Positions 22,585-33,340 of a stretch of 64,000 nucleotides of DNA are shown piece by piece; the first letter of the stretch is position 1, and every line of letters starts with the position of its first letter. Under the pieces are notes generated by a model. The model had not been told where the DNA came from. It saw only the letters and a program-made list of their open reading frames with translations, and made no database searches. This stretch comes from Corticium candelabrum. Lineage: Eukaryota; Porifera; Homoscleromorpha; Homosclerophorida; Plakinidae. The position numbers and the translations under genes are program-made. The stretch is taken from assembly GCF_963422355.1 (NCBI RefSeq), contig NC_085086.1, positions 9,020,436-9,084,435 of the forward strand. The letters run 5' to 3'.

Positions 22585-23493
22585 TATAGTCCCTGTATTG
22601 GTACTTATTTGGGCTATCTGAGAGTTATAGTAAATAATATCCCACAATTACTACTTGTCTAACAAACAAATAAATGAAGCATTCCTAAAAGAAGGGTACA
22701 AGTTAACATAATGTGTTGCATATGTTAACGATAAACAATATTTTCTTAACAATTCATAGAGCTTCTGAGGATTTAAAAATTAGAAAATTTCAACTAAGCT
22801 GGTATCACAAAACAATTTTATATTGCTTTCTCTAGAAAACAGGTGGCGATAAAGGAGAAAAAGGAGAGCCTGGATCTCCAGGTATAATCGGATTGCCCGG
22901 TCCAAAAGGAGATCTCGGACCAAAGGGTGATTATGGAGACAAAGGTTCACCAGGTGGGAAAGGGAAGAAGGGTGATACTGGAGACGCACCACCGTTTAGC
23001 ATGAACTGGAAGCAATGTACTAGGAATGAGGGTAATGACAAACGAAACGGAGTATTGCTCGTAAGAAATGAAAGTCGGTATGCAGTTTTTGATATACGTA
23101 AATGTTGTGTATTAGAGTTGCCTCTTCAAAAAATATCGTACTGGCACAGCACTACATGTGGAATTTGGAGGGACTCTACGAACAATGCTCAACGAAGTGA
23201 AGCCTGTGGTTTGCGCTCGATGGTACTTTACATTTGATGGAGAAGAATGCCAACCGCCAATTGATGGGGTTGTGTTTGAGGGACAAAGAGGCAATTCACA
23301 TTATCCACACCAAATCGGTGGGTTTTGTCAGAAGACGATGGCAGACAAAGACATCACAAAAGGTATGGTTAACATCGAGTTTCGAATTGGGAAGTGTCAT
23401 CATTATAGCCGACAAGACGAAGGCATCACTTATCTTGGCTTAGATTCTGTCTCACGAGTAATAATCACAGAAGTGCCACCACCTCAAAAGTAA
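18686..23493 (+). CDS. CTHRC1-like: Gene 2: CTHRC1-like secreted protein (exons 18686-18838, 22836-23060, 23116-23493)
   Basis: The model gives 251 residues and looks intact. Exon 1 encodes [20 protein letters not shown], then an acidic Thr-rich stretch in which WITSLAF appears a second time through a local duplication. Exon 2 follows TTTCTCTAG, encodes 16 Gly-X-Y triplets ([13 protein letters not shown] to GDTGDA), then FSMNWKQC, and ends CTC before GTAAGA. A 55-nt intron is followed by [45 protein letters not shown] and [17 protein letters not shown]. Six cysteines match gene 1, and all junctions are phase 0. The length is close to vertebrate CTHRC1 (about 240 residues), so this is the most canonical member. 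Its 4-kb first intron contains an antisense LINE between two dinucleotide tracts. An AATAAA near 23928 is a candidate poly(A) signal. Confidence 0.8.
18978..19056 (+). repeat. (GT)n followed by (CTGT)n microsatellite
   Basis: A GT run at about 18980-19031 is followed by CTGTCTGTCTGT to about 19056. It abuts the 3' end of the antisense LINE, and RTE-type LINEs commonly end in such short tandem repeats, so the tract may be the element's tail. Confidence 0.9.
19095..22290 (-). mobile_element. Degenerate non-LTR retrotransposon (LINE, CFDP2/RTE-like)
   Basis: Read on the minus strand, the element shows an apurinic-type endonuclease first ([59 protein letters not shown], about 21850-21320), then a linker ([14 protein letters not shown] near 21115) and reverse transcriptase ([30 protein letters not shown], then [10 protein letters not shown] with the YADD box near 19880). 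Frameshifts, stops and a gap near 20300-20740 show it is dead. The endonuclease plus RT arrangement and similarity to 'craniofacial development protein 2' endonucleases suggest an RTE-clade LINE. The GC-rich 22050-22290 may be its 5' end. It lies antisense in the first intron of gene 2. Confidence 0.8.
22432..22580 (+). repeat. (CA)n microsatellite
   Basis: A CA dinucleotide run, broken by ACCACACACATACAC and ACACCACAAAC, lies in the gene 2 first intron. All Cys/Val and His/Thr reading frames here are artefacts. Confidence 0.95.
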
Positions 23494-24234
23494 AGTTGGG
23501 TTGTGAACTCCTGTATGACTGATGACTTTTGTGCTAGTTAGCTACACACAGCAAAGCATAGTTTCTACGTATCTAGCTGTCTGCCATTTACTGTTTGTGT
23601 TCATTATTTCAATAAGCAGTTAGATTATGCATCTTGCTGATTAGTGGCATAAGCAAACGCTGTTGCAATTTGAAATGCAGTCAAAACTCATACTTGTCTC
23701 TCAATGCTGCTGCTTGGTGGGCAATAATATTTTCTCCATTCAGTTGCATCCTAATCAAGTGTGCTGTATATTCTATATTTCTTTCAATATGTGAAAATTA
23801 AAGTTTTAAACAAGCATAGTCGTCTAATATGTCACATGATTGGAAAATGCACCAATCACGATGACTTATTTTCAAACATCACTCTACATGTGAATATAAG
23901 GCCATAATCAACAGCAGCTGTCAAATAAATATTTCCAGTATCAGTTACATAAAATAACTAAATAATTTACCAACTATAATTTCAGGTATTTATAAAGTCA
24001 AATCCATTTTTAAGCTCAATTAAGACTATTGCAGATAAGCAGCTGAGTATTACCGTTTAGTCACAAAACCCCGAATGTATGAACTTCAAGACATGACGGT
24101 TTGACTTTGAGGACAGAATTCAAAAGACCTGATCTTAGAATCACATCAGAGTACCGTTCTGTAACATGCCCCACTCTTCTTCACTGTCCTTTCCACACGT
24201 GCTCAGCACGAGAGGCAGTTATTAGGCAACCAGT
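23494..24234. repeat. 3' flank block of gene 2 (recurs after genes 4-7)
   Basis: The first 700 bp after the stop match the flanks after 35679, 43859, 49203 and 57401 (GACTGATGACTTTTGTGC, CACAGCAAAGCATAGTTTC, TTGCTGATTAGTGGCATAAG). It contains AATAAA near 23928, conserved in all copies as GTCAAATAAATATT, the best candidate poly(A) signal. No gene is seen. Confidence 0.7.
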
Positions 24235-24477
24235 GGGGCGCGTTCAATTGGGTTCTTCCAGCCTCTTCCAGAAGAGCCTGGAAGACACGCCATTCTTCCA
24301 ACCTCTACCAGCGCAGGAGCTGGTAGAGGTTGGAAAAGAGATGTGCTCTTCCAACCAGCAGCGGAGTCGGTAACGAGCAGCGGAGTCGGTAGAGTTGGCT
24401 CTTTCGCGTATCCCGGCAGAACTGTAGAAGTTGAAAGAGGGGCGTGCACACGGATTCTCTGGAAGAGGCTGAGCCCT
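24235..24477. repeat. MITE-like element in the 3' flank, copy after gene 2
   Basis: The left end is GGGGCGCGTTCAATTGGG; the right end is degraded (GAGGCTGAGCCCTAAT). Inside is a perfect hairpin, CTACCAGCGCAGGAGCTGGTAG. The same element lies at the same relative site after genes 4, 5, 6 and 7. The outer terminal repeat and internal hairpin indicate a small non-autonomous DNA transposon that predates the duplications. Confidence 0.65.
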
Positions 24478-26741
24478 AATAACAAAAGTCACAACCTCTA
24501 GGAGGTCAACACAATGCCTGCCTGCTAGTCTTCTTGCGTTGCAAAATAATTAATTAATGTCAGTTTTGGCATCTAGAGCTGCCACGAAGCTTTGACCTTT
24601 GGCCTCTCACTGTGTGTTTCGAACACCAACTGCACTACAACGTGTAAACAGCTGAGGTTGATGCACACTTCCGCAAGAATGACACTTCATCACTTGAAGA
24701 TGCGGTTGCAAATTTCCCTCATCATCAGATTGAGTCTCATGCCAAGAGCTACAGTATACACTTTGATATACCTATAATAACAAGATATCTCTACATGTGT
24801 GTGGCACTGCCTAGAAGTATACTAATTTGTATTAGGTAAATGGAGTGTTGACAGCTGAGTTTGAATATGACTGTGCAAACGTCCACTTCTGTAACAGCAT
24901 CTAAATTGCATGGTCAAGAGGCTGAAGGACGAGCACAGAAATGAAGTAGAATGTTAAGAGTCAACAAGGGCGTTTTCCTAATCCTCATACTTTAGCTATA
25001 CAGCTAAACTACATAAAAAATTAAATAAATCATTTTTAAAAGGTTGAAATTTTAAGAAAATTAAAATGTAAAAGGAAGAGCTAGAAAATGCCCAACCTTA
25101 CTAACGCAAGTATAACAACATTTGAGAAAATGGTGGGTATGTAGGAATGGGTATGTACATATTCATGCTCATCTTTTACATCACAATCCAGTACTGAGTG
25201 TCACACATGACTGCCGCGTTTTAGATTAAAACTTCTGCAAGCAAAGAAAAGATTGTGATGTAAAAGATAAGTATGACTAAGTACATACACATCCCTATGT
25301 GCCCATCATTTTCTCAAAATGTACTTTTTTCATTCATTTTTATTTACATAGAGATGAAATGGTTTTTGCCACGCTCCAATATGTGTTGCTACTGTGAGTA
25401 CATTTTGTGTGCATGGTTGAAGATGAAAATGATGCGTGCAGCTTGGGATTCCATACTTTGACTGATGTTTAAATAGAGTAGCAGCTGACAGATAAATGTA
25501 ATAACATTGATTGCATCAATAAACAACTCCCACGCATCTTACACAGAAGCCTACAAGATCACATGCACGGAGACAGCTGGGCACCCATTGAGCATAGTCG
25601 CACATGGTCAACTGTACGCACACTGTGGAAGTCAAACCATAATTTACACCAGCTAATAATAGGTAATTTTAATTACATGAAACTAAGGTGTACACTGGTG
25701 ACCGGAACAACATGGCGTTGTGGGACTCTACGTAGCAGTTGACTGATACTGGGTGGACTATGCACAGTTCTAGCTGTTGGGTCAGTGCAATTCCTCGGAC
25801 AAGAGCAAATCGTTTCGTATGACCTTTGTAGCTGTAGCTGCTTCGAGTGAGGCGCTAGCCTGGCTGACAAAAGTGCAAAGATGAAAAAATAAATCCCATT
25901 TTTTACTGTCAGCGCTAGTAGTCTGGCTATAACGTTTACAGTAGAGAGCTAGGTGGCTCTGAAATTTTCTAACTGCCTTTTGTCTGCGTGGCCATTTTAG
26001 ATTCTTTGCATCTGATACAAATGCATGCAAAATTCTGAACGAAATGAGATACTAAACACAACTGAATTCGATTTTAGAAAGAAACTTTGTGAGACGCGTG
26101 AGCTTAGACACACGTGCGCACACGAACAGTCGCTTTGCGTCCAGTCCTACATCATGCCCAGCGCGAGTCATGACGTTCACAAACCATGTGTGCCAAGCAA
26201 GAGCATGCTCTTCAATAAACACGTGCCCAGCACCTAAGGCACGTGCACAGCAACAAAGGCACGTGTCCAGTACCATGACGGACGCGTGCTCCGGTCGACA
26301 CCGCAAAATCATTCTTCTGGTTAACAGCAGTGTTCACCACATTTGCAAAACAGATAAGATATTAAAATTTGATATCAAGAAACTGCCACAAACTCTCCAA
26401 TTCTATATACGCAAATAATGCAAAAACATTTGTAGTAATTGAACAATCACTGTGAGCACTTGATCCAGCTATGTCAACAGGCCTAGAGAAACACTATGTA
26501 TGTAGGCACACAGTCTTCGCACAGTATGATCATGCATATGCATCGAATACCAAACAGCTTGAACGCATACAACGCTCATTACACAGGTTTCGCTTATCCA
26601 TACACTAATATCATACACTAATATCAGACGTTCATTCCAGTTCACCGGGTGGATCGAACAAAAGCATCAAAATCTCTGCAACAAACCGTTCGACTTTCTA
26701 GCTCCAACATCTCGTAGAGAGCCCGCAACAAATAGTACAAG
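24478..26741. repeat. Type B unit: distal flank and promoter block upstream of pseudogene 3
   Basis: The block recurs after genes 4-7 (about 39159-41173, 44828-47080, 52682-54722, 58381-60709). It includes CACAACCTCTAG, a GATGGGTATGTAGG unit near 25140, a conserved short frame at 25273-25461, and the stretch before the type B first exon (GACGCGTGAG, CATATGCATC, TCCATACACTAATATAAT). The first-exon donor is mutated here: ACAAG is followed by ATAAGT at 26742 instead of GTAAGT. I see no independent gene. Confidence 0.6.
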
Positions 26742-27445
26742 ATAAGTGCACTGTAGCGTTCCATTGGCAGACACTATTTGAAGTATCCAGTTGCACAGCA
26801 TTGCGCCGTTGTTGTCACAGAGAAAGCACGATATCAGGGCCGTGTACAGGCTGAGCATGTAGAACCGCACAGAAAGGCGCGCAAGGCGGGCAGAACGTCT
26901 AAGATCATGCAAGAGCAGTTTTTGGGATTGCCTTGGCTCAAGACTACCGGCTTATCTTGCATTTGATCGCAACCACTCGGTTTGTAAGTAAGATGGCAGC
27001 CACGAGAAGCAAGAAACGTGAACTTGCCCATACTATATTTCAGAGAAGCAGCCTACCTACACTGCATTTTATAAGAACCTGTGTTGACCAGGTGTCTCTG
27101 GAATAGAAGGTACAGAAACAACCTTCAGCTCGAGACGACTGAAACACAGTCACAGCATTCTGTGTACGTACTGTGAGGCATATGCATTGTCCTGACTTGC
27201 AGGTCCGGCTGAAGCAATAAGACAGTGTTAGCATACAGAAACGAAGCATGTGTGACAACATACAGTTATTAACTTAATTTCCCCGCAAGTAGTGCTTCCA
27301 TGTGCACTGATCAGACACATTCATTGCTCACAACTTGCTGCAAACAGTTTCAGTCCTGGACTTTCCATCAGTGACATATAGACTTCCTTGCCTTGTCTGT
27401 TCACAGGTCTATCAAAGAAATCGAATCGACGCAAAATACGTTACA

Positions 27446-28447
27446 ATGAAATTCACACTCTTCTTCATCTCAGCTTTGGCTTTCCTCTGCATCTGGTCAT
27501 TACAATTCCTTCCTTGGAAAAATTTCCAGGACCCAGACTATGACTCTACGGAACCTGCGCCAATTGTAGCTTTTAAAAATATTGTTTGATCAAGAATAGT
27601 GCAAGTAATGGTTACTAGCCATCACCCGCCCTATGGGCGGTAGGAATTGCGCTAGCACCTATATAGCAGCTACATAAGCGAAGAAAACGTACATTAACTT
27701 TCTCCAGTCGTCCATTATTTGGCACGTGGAGTAGCCCCCATCTCACAATCTCACTGCAGGGAGGAGCTTTACTGACTTCATAAATGTTAATATATTAATT
27801 AATATTAACCCTTCAACTTACTATTTCTATAAGCTTTTTTGGTCAGATATTTGGCAACTAAATTTCTACTAAACTCTCAACAGTTGACACGTTGCAACTA
27901 TAAAATCTGCTCTCTTCATTGATGTTTTGGTGCTTTTCTGGCTAACCTCATTACCTGTCGCTATGGAGCCAACAACAAGTGCAACAATAACAGATGATTA
28001 CGGATCCAAACCAGTAAATTCATTACCAGTTTAGCAATTTACCTCAGATTTATAGTTTTAAATATAATAGGCAATTCGTGTAAATAATTTAGCTTTACAT
28101 AAAAGCCAATTAACTATCTTATGTGCAATCAGGACACTTTTGTTGTTTTGCCTTGTCCTTTACATTATCAGTAAAATCTACATCTTTAGCACCAATTGAA
28201 CAAATATAATTTTGACAGACATTTAAATAACAACATCTAAATCAGGTAAGAATTTCAAATAATTATTTAGAGATGCATAAGCAGCTCTAATATCTTTTCC
28301 ACAACTTGATTTACTAATTTAGCAAGCGTGGTATTAGTATGTATTTACCAATAGAACAGGCAACTCATATTAACACGCACACTTCCCATTTGAATGACAC
28401 TCACACATGCACGCATGCACACGTATACGTATACGTGCGTGCGTGCG

Positions 28448-28543
<96 letters not shown>

Positions 28544-29086
28544 ACTGGAGACGCACCACCGTTTAGCATAAACTGGAAGCAATGTATTGAAAAGTGGGGT
28601 AATGACAAACGAAACGGAGAACTACTCCTAAGAAATGAAACAAAGTTATAGTCAGTATGCGGTTATAGATATACGTAATGTTGTGTACTATATTTGCTCA
28701 TTCGAAAATATCATGATGTAACAGCACTAAATGTGGAATTTGGAGGAACTCTACGAACAATGCTCAACAAGTGAACACAGCGTCATGTGGTCTGTGCTCG
28801 ATGGTATTTTACATCTAATGACGCATAATGCCAACTACCAATTGACGGAGTCGTGTCTTAGGGTCAAAAAGGCAATTCACATTATCCACACCAAATTGGT
28901 GGGTTTTGCCATGAAAGGATGCAAGGCATGGGCATCAAAAAAGGCAGGTTGATGTCGAGTTTCGCATTGGGCACTCATCATCTTACCCTAAAAGAAGAAG
29001 GTAACACCTATTTCGGGTTGGATTCTGTTTCACAAATAGTCATTGCCGAAGTGCCACCACCTCAGAAGGGAAACGGTGGTGTCTGA
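27446..29086 (+). pseudogene. Pseudogene 3: CTHRC1-like, collagen exon replaced by (CA)n
   Basis: A type B signal exon (MKFTLFFISALAFLCIWSLQ, 27446-27565, donor GTAGCT) follows acceptor TGTTCACAG at 27406. A second, type A signal-exon relic lies at 27903-28012 with ATA where the start codon should be. The collagen exon is absent: a (CA)n tract ends in CAG directly before GACTGGAGACGCACC, which is internal to the gene 2 exon, so splicing there would put TAG in frame eight codons on. The small intron has lost its donor (CTCCTAAGA for CTCGTAAGA) and its acceptor. The last exon has frameshifts and TAA at about 28825 (ACGCATAATGCC for GAAGAATGCC). It ends at a TGA at 29084-29086. Multiple independent lesions make it non-functional. 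Confidence 0.85.
28449..28542 (+). repeat. (CA)n microsatellite replacing a collagen exon
   Basis: The CA run of about 92 bp is preceded by GTATACGTATACGTGCGTGCGTGCGTT and ends exactly at the remnant NWKQC-coding segment of pseudogene 3. Confidence 0.95.
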
Positions 29087-29457
29087 ATTCTTGTGCAACT
29101 GATAACGTTTATGCTTATTACGCACAGCAAAAGCGTACTTGATAGACGACTAGCTGTGATATTTTGCTGTTGTTAGACATTCATTACACTAAGGACTTGG
29201 ACATTGCTTATTGCTGATCACTCATATTAGCAAAAGCTGTTGCGCGAATAGAAAAGCAAGCAAATCTCATACTTGTTTCATTTGCAGCTGCCTTGCCAAA
29301 GATATTGCTCCCTTTGTAGTCACACCATATAACTCACTGGTAATGTGGGTTCTTTGTTATAAAGTTTGCAAAGAGCAGTAACCAAATCCACAATTATGCA
29401 GTAGCATATACAACATAAGCTTCATGCATGCTCAGAACGAAATGTATAACACTGAAG
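29087..29457. repeat. 3' flank of pseudogene 3
   Basis: A diverged version of the common 3' flank (CACAGCAAAAGCGTAC, TTGCTGATCACTCATATTAGC, GCAAATCTCATACTTGT) is seen up to about 29340. No gene is seen. Confidence 0.5.
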
Positions 29458-29655
29458 TATGCAAGGTACCGCAGTGTGCATCGTACTACAGTATGCAGAA
29501 TAGTACAGTATGCATGGTACCACAATGTGGATAGTACAACGTGTGCATGGTACCACAGTGTGCATGGTATCACAGCAATGTCTGCATGGTACCACAGTGT
29601 CCACGGTACCACAGTATGCATAGTACCACAGTATGCATGGTACCGCAGTGTGAAT
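29458..29655 (+). repeat. 17-bp GGTACC minisatellite, largest array
   Basis: About eleven degenerate units of GCATGGTACCACAGTRT. Period-17 spacing is clear at 29534-29655. Spurious reading frames on both strands (repeating Trp-Tyr-His or Val-Pro-Cys) arise from it. Confidence 0.85.
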
Positions 29656-30432
29656 ATTATCACAGAAACAACTTAGATAAATTCGTAATAATTGGCGGCA
29701 TCCGCTATCCCGACAATTTAGCATATACAACCATACAGTAACAGGGTCCTATGCGTATACGCGGAGTAGATAATACCACCCGCATCTGTTTAATGATCGC
29801 GTCGTCGTCAGACCTTAGATTACCTAACCAGAGGCGCGTGCGCCCCTTGGGTTAATAAGTGTCCAGGCCGTCGCTGGATCTACAAAATCGGCGATGCCAG
29901 CTGACTTAATTAATAAAACGTTTAAAGAGTTTCGGTTGTAAACAACGTTTTACTTTATACACGGTTGTATAGATGTTGTACGAGGAATGCTAGCAAAACG
30001 TTTCAAAGACGTCCACATGTTAGATTAAATTTGCCATATACTAAGACGGAGACACAACGTGCACTGTTGGCTTCTATACTAGCTAGAGACGTGGGAGTCC
30101 GATCCATGCCCGAGAAGATTGTAGGTCAAACACAAAAAAAGGATATATATACAAACAAGAATGCTACGTTTCTACAACAGAGAGTGTTAAAATGGTCGTC
30201 TTGAGAAGCAGAGCGGCTGCAAGTAAATGTATGAAAGGTGTTGACCTAGAGGTGGTCCACCACGTCACTGACACATAAATATATATTTACATAGAGTCAA
30301 AGACCATCGTGAGACGGAGAGTGTAAGCCTGCATATACACACCATAATCTGACCTTAGACAGTAATGTCAAGTTATTGACTTTACGTGCAACGGAATGGA
30401 AAGTTATTCATCTACGGACTGTTTCTGTGCAG
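29656..30432. other. Unassigned GC-richer stretch, then type A upstream block
   Basis: 29750-29900 is unique in the window (GTATACGCGGAGTAG, CGCGTCGTCGTCAGACC, GAGGCGCGTGCGCCCC) and unassigned. From about 29940 to 30432 the sequence matches the type A upstream region of gene 1 (CGTTTCAAAGACGTC, GACGTGGGAGTCCGATCC, CACACCATAATCTGA), ending in the TTTCTGTGCAG acceptor. Confidence 0.5.
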
Positions 30433-30485
30433 ATATTAAGCGACTAAACGCCTACCGAACCTTCAACCGTTAACACGTTGGACAT

Positions 30486-30590
30486 ATGAAATCTACTCAC
30501 TACGTCACTGCTTTGGTGCTTTTCTGGATAACCTCAATGGCTTTAGTACAGGAGCAAACATCAAACGTACCAGGCAATGGAGAAGGAAAT
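30486..30590 (+). pseudogene. Orphan signal-peptide exon 3b (type A), downstream exons lost
   Basis: The exon is intact: MKSTHYVTALVLFWITSMAL, then VQEQTSNVPGNGEGN, followed by GTAATA. It is preceded by the acceptor at 30422-30432. The intron continues like that of gene 2 up to GGTATCACAAAGCAATGTTATAT near 30895, exactly where the collagen exon should begin, and then the similarity stops. The gene 3' flank (CATAAATTCCATCTCTGG..., about 31370-31470) is still recognisable. So the collagen and C-terminal exons were deleted between these points. Confidence 0.75.
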
Positions 30591-31689
30591 GTAATAATTT
30601 CTATTTAACCTAGTAGTTTAAGTACTTTTAATTATATACACAAATGTTTGTGGTACTTATTCGGTCGATCTAAGAATTGATAGTAAATACACAATTACTA
30701 CTTGCCAAACAAAACAAGTAAAATCCAGCATTCCTGGAAGAACAATGACTGCAAGTGTATACAATGCGCTGCATATGATAACGATAAACACTGTTATCTT
30801 AATAATTCACAAATAGAGCTTATAAGGTTTTAAAAAATTAGAAAATTTCAATGAGTTTTCCAGTAAACTGAGTTGGTATCACAAAGCAATGTTATATCAC
30901 CGAAGTATAGCCACCAGTCTGGTTGATCTGGTTGTAACTGGACCACTTCGCAAACAATGGACCTTTCCCGAGAACTTCTGGATAAGGATACAGCTGATTA
31001 AATAAACTTTTAATTAATCATTGTGACAGCCTCATATCAAGTGCCTACAGTCCAGAAGATCAGACCGCATACCGTTCGAAGACCCGTTCATTCTGGTCTT
31101 AAAATAGTGTATAAAAAATTTCCTAGAAGAACCTTTGAGAAGCATTAACCCTGTGCTGCATGTGCTGTGCACGACCCAATGGTTTCATAGCTGGCCGTTT
31201 CTCCACTAAGATTTTCAATGCAGAGCACATCTCTTTCATTTCTAATACTAATTTATAAATGATGGTGTTTGTTGCATCATTTAAGATTCAATTCGTTAAA
31301 ATTAAAATATCAACTGCAAGTACGTATGACAAGGACTTTTGAAACCTACCAGTAGCTGCCATATAAATATTTACAAAATCAGTTTTACCAACCATAAATT
31401 CCATCTCTGGATAAAGTCAACCCATCTTTTTCCAAAGACAGGGCTAAAGATTAGAGCAGATGAAAGGAGCCATTTAAGTACAACAGTTTGGTCAAACAGC
31501 CAGGATCATGTGAGCTAATTACACGTATGATACGCGCCACATCGACCTTACCACCTGTGTGATTCAAAAGATCTGCACCCTTGTATCACAGATCAAAGAG
31601 TAATTTTCTGTAGCCTTCCCGACAGGCAGTTGATGTTGACAACTGATAAACGCGTGCTCAGCATGTGCAGTCCTTTGCCGTTTAGTTTT
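30591..31689. other. Remnant intron and 3' flank of locus 3b
   Basis: Contains the intron remnant to about 30895, an unplaced 30900-31150 segment, and the distal 3' flank remnant near 31340-31480. No coding region is seen. Confidence 0.5.
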
Positions 31690-31699
31690 GATACCGCAA

Positions 31700-31785
31700 T
31701 ACCATACCACAGTATGCATGGTACCATAGCGTGTTGGTATTACAGTATGCTTGTATAGTGTGCATGGTACCACATGGTACCACAG
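31700..31785 (+). repeat. 17-bp GGTACC minisatellite, short array
   Basis: Units such as AGTATGCATGGTACCA and GTGCATGGTACCACATGGTA, related to the arrays at 14965 and 29458. Confidence 0.7.
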
Positions 31786-31823
31786 TAGGCATATATATGC
31801 ACAGGCGTAGTGTGGGGGAGAAC

Positions 31824-31894
31824 GGGCTAGCTGGGGGACGGGGGTATCTGGGGGACGGGGGTATCTGGGGGACGGGGGTAGCTGGGGGACGGGG
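31824..31894 (+). repeat. 17-bp G-rich minisatellite CTGGGGGACGGGGGTAT
   Basis: Four tandem copies with TAT/TAG variation. Runs of five G spaced by ACs give G-quadruplex-forming potential on the plus strand; that property is inference from sequence. Confidence 0.9.
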
Positions 31895-33340
31895 ACAGCC
31901 CAACATTTTGGGCGTGTCACTTCGCTTCAAGCAAAACTATAATTTTAAGTTACTAAACAGTCAGAGTCCTCTTAATTTCAGAGTAGTATGTTGACGATCG
32001 AGGACTAAGCTAACTAGATCTCTGTGACAATACACATCATCATTTCAGTATGATAAAGCCAGTGTTGAGAAGTTGTGGACACTTAGGGAGAATGAAATTT
32101 CCTGCGGCTCTGCTACCTAATGATTTGCTTGCACTCTACAGTACTTTCTCCAAAGGTTTATTCTATTTATTAATTAATTAAATAAAAAACTATAGCTAGA
32201 TATCTCTAAATATTGCTCGATAGATTACGAAATGCTAAAATTGGTCAACGTCGTTTGCACTAAATTGGTCTTCTAGATTCTATTGTCATCGAGATGCCAC
32301 TTAATTTGACAATCTCAACGAGCCATGGGAACCTTTTTGGCACAGACGGTAACAGTGTTTCCACTCCTTTATACGCACACTGATAGTACTCAGTCCCACA
32401 GTTTATTTTGTAAACTGAAATTGATCCTAATATACTTAGATGTCTACAAACTGCGAGTTAGAGAAGTAGACAATGGGCGTGGCTTTGAGTAAAAAATAGG
32501 CGTGGTTTACGGCCTAATTTAACGCCCCCCCCCCCAACTGGAGGACCACTCTACGCCGGTGATATATGCACATGATGTAAGCATAGTATTACAGTGGGCA
32601 TGGTACCACAGTATGCAAGGTACCACAGTATGCATGGTACCTAGCATAAAAGTAGTACTAAACATGTAGATCGAAGTGAGATAAAAGTCAAAGGTCTTTC
32701 CGTTTCCGTCAAAGCAGCTAGAGCAGATAAACATCTTATGCGTCAAAACTGCACTGTCTATGCGTGGACTTGTTCAACTTTGTAAATACGGAAGAAACTT
32801 GAAGACGCGTGAACAATCAACCCGTGAGATTAGAGACGTCGGTACCATGCTGTTCTTTGCTGCCCATGCAGCACCTGCATGCTGTTGATACAGTTAACAC
32901 GTGTCGAGCACGCGACGGCCCATGACGCGCTCAGGTCGCCGTCTCAAAATGCGTGCCTTCTGATTATCAGCCGTATTCGCCTGCCCTCGCAAACTAGTAA
33001 AATAGGATATTAAATTTTTGACAATTAGAGATGCTACGAATACTTGAGAAAAGACGGATTTCACGCTGTAGTTTGATCTGGAGTGCTGAATATAGGCAGG
33101 AAGTGTAATCGATGCTTAACCCGTGCCAACAGTGCAGTTACAGTTAACGTTGTTGTGCACACATTTGTGGAGTACAATGCTTCAACTGCTGTCATAAACT
33201 CGATCAACAACAGCAAAACTGTCTCTTACTGCATCAGGACCATTTGCATCGACTATTGGACGGCCTACAGTCCGGAAGTGTTACAGTATACTACTCGTTC
33301 ATAATAGCACATATGCACGCACGCTGAGGTCTCACTTCAG
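31895..33340. other. Gene 4 upstream region
   Basis: 31895-32520 has no recognised feature. A C-run of 13 lies at about 32524-32535 and a small GGTACC minisatellite at 32594-32643. From 32800 to 33260 the sequence is the counterpart of 15446-15940 (AAGAAACTTGAAGACGCGTG, AACACGTGTCGAGCACGCGAC, GTTAACGTTGTTGTGC), a shared promoter-proximal block. Confidence 0.5.

Noticed and set aside
29394..29730. Frames with repeating Trp-Tyr-His or Val-Pro-Cys
   Set aside because: Produced by the 17-bp GGTACC minisatellite.
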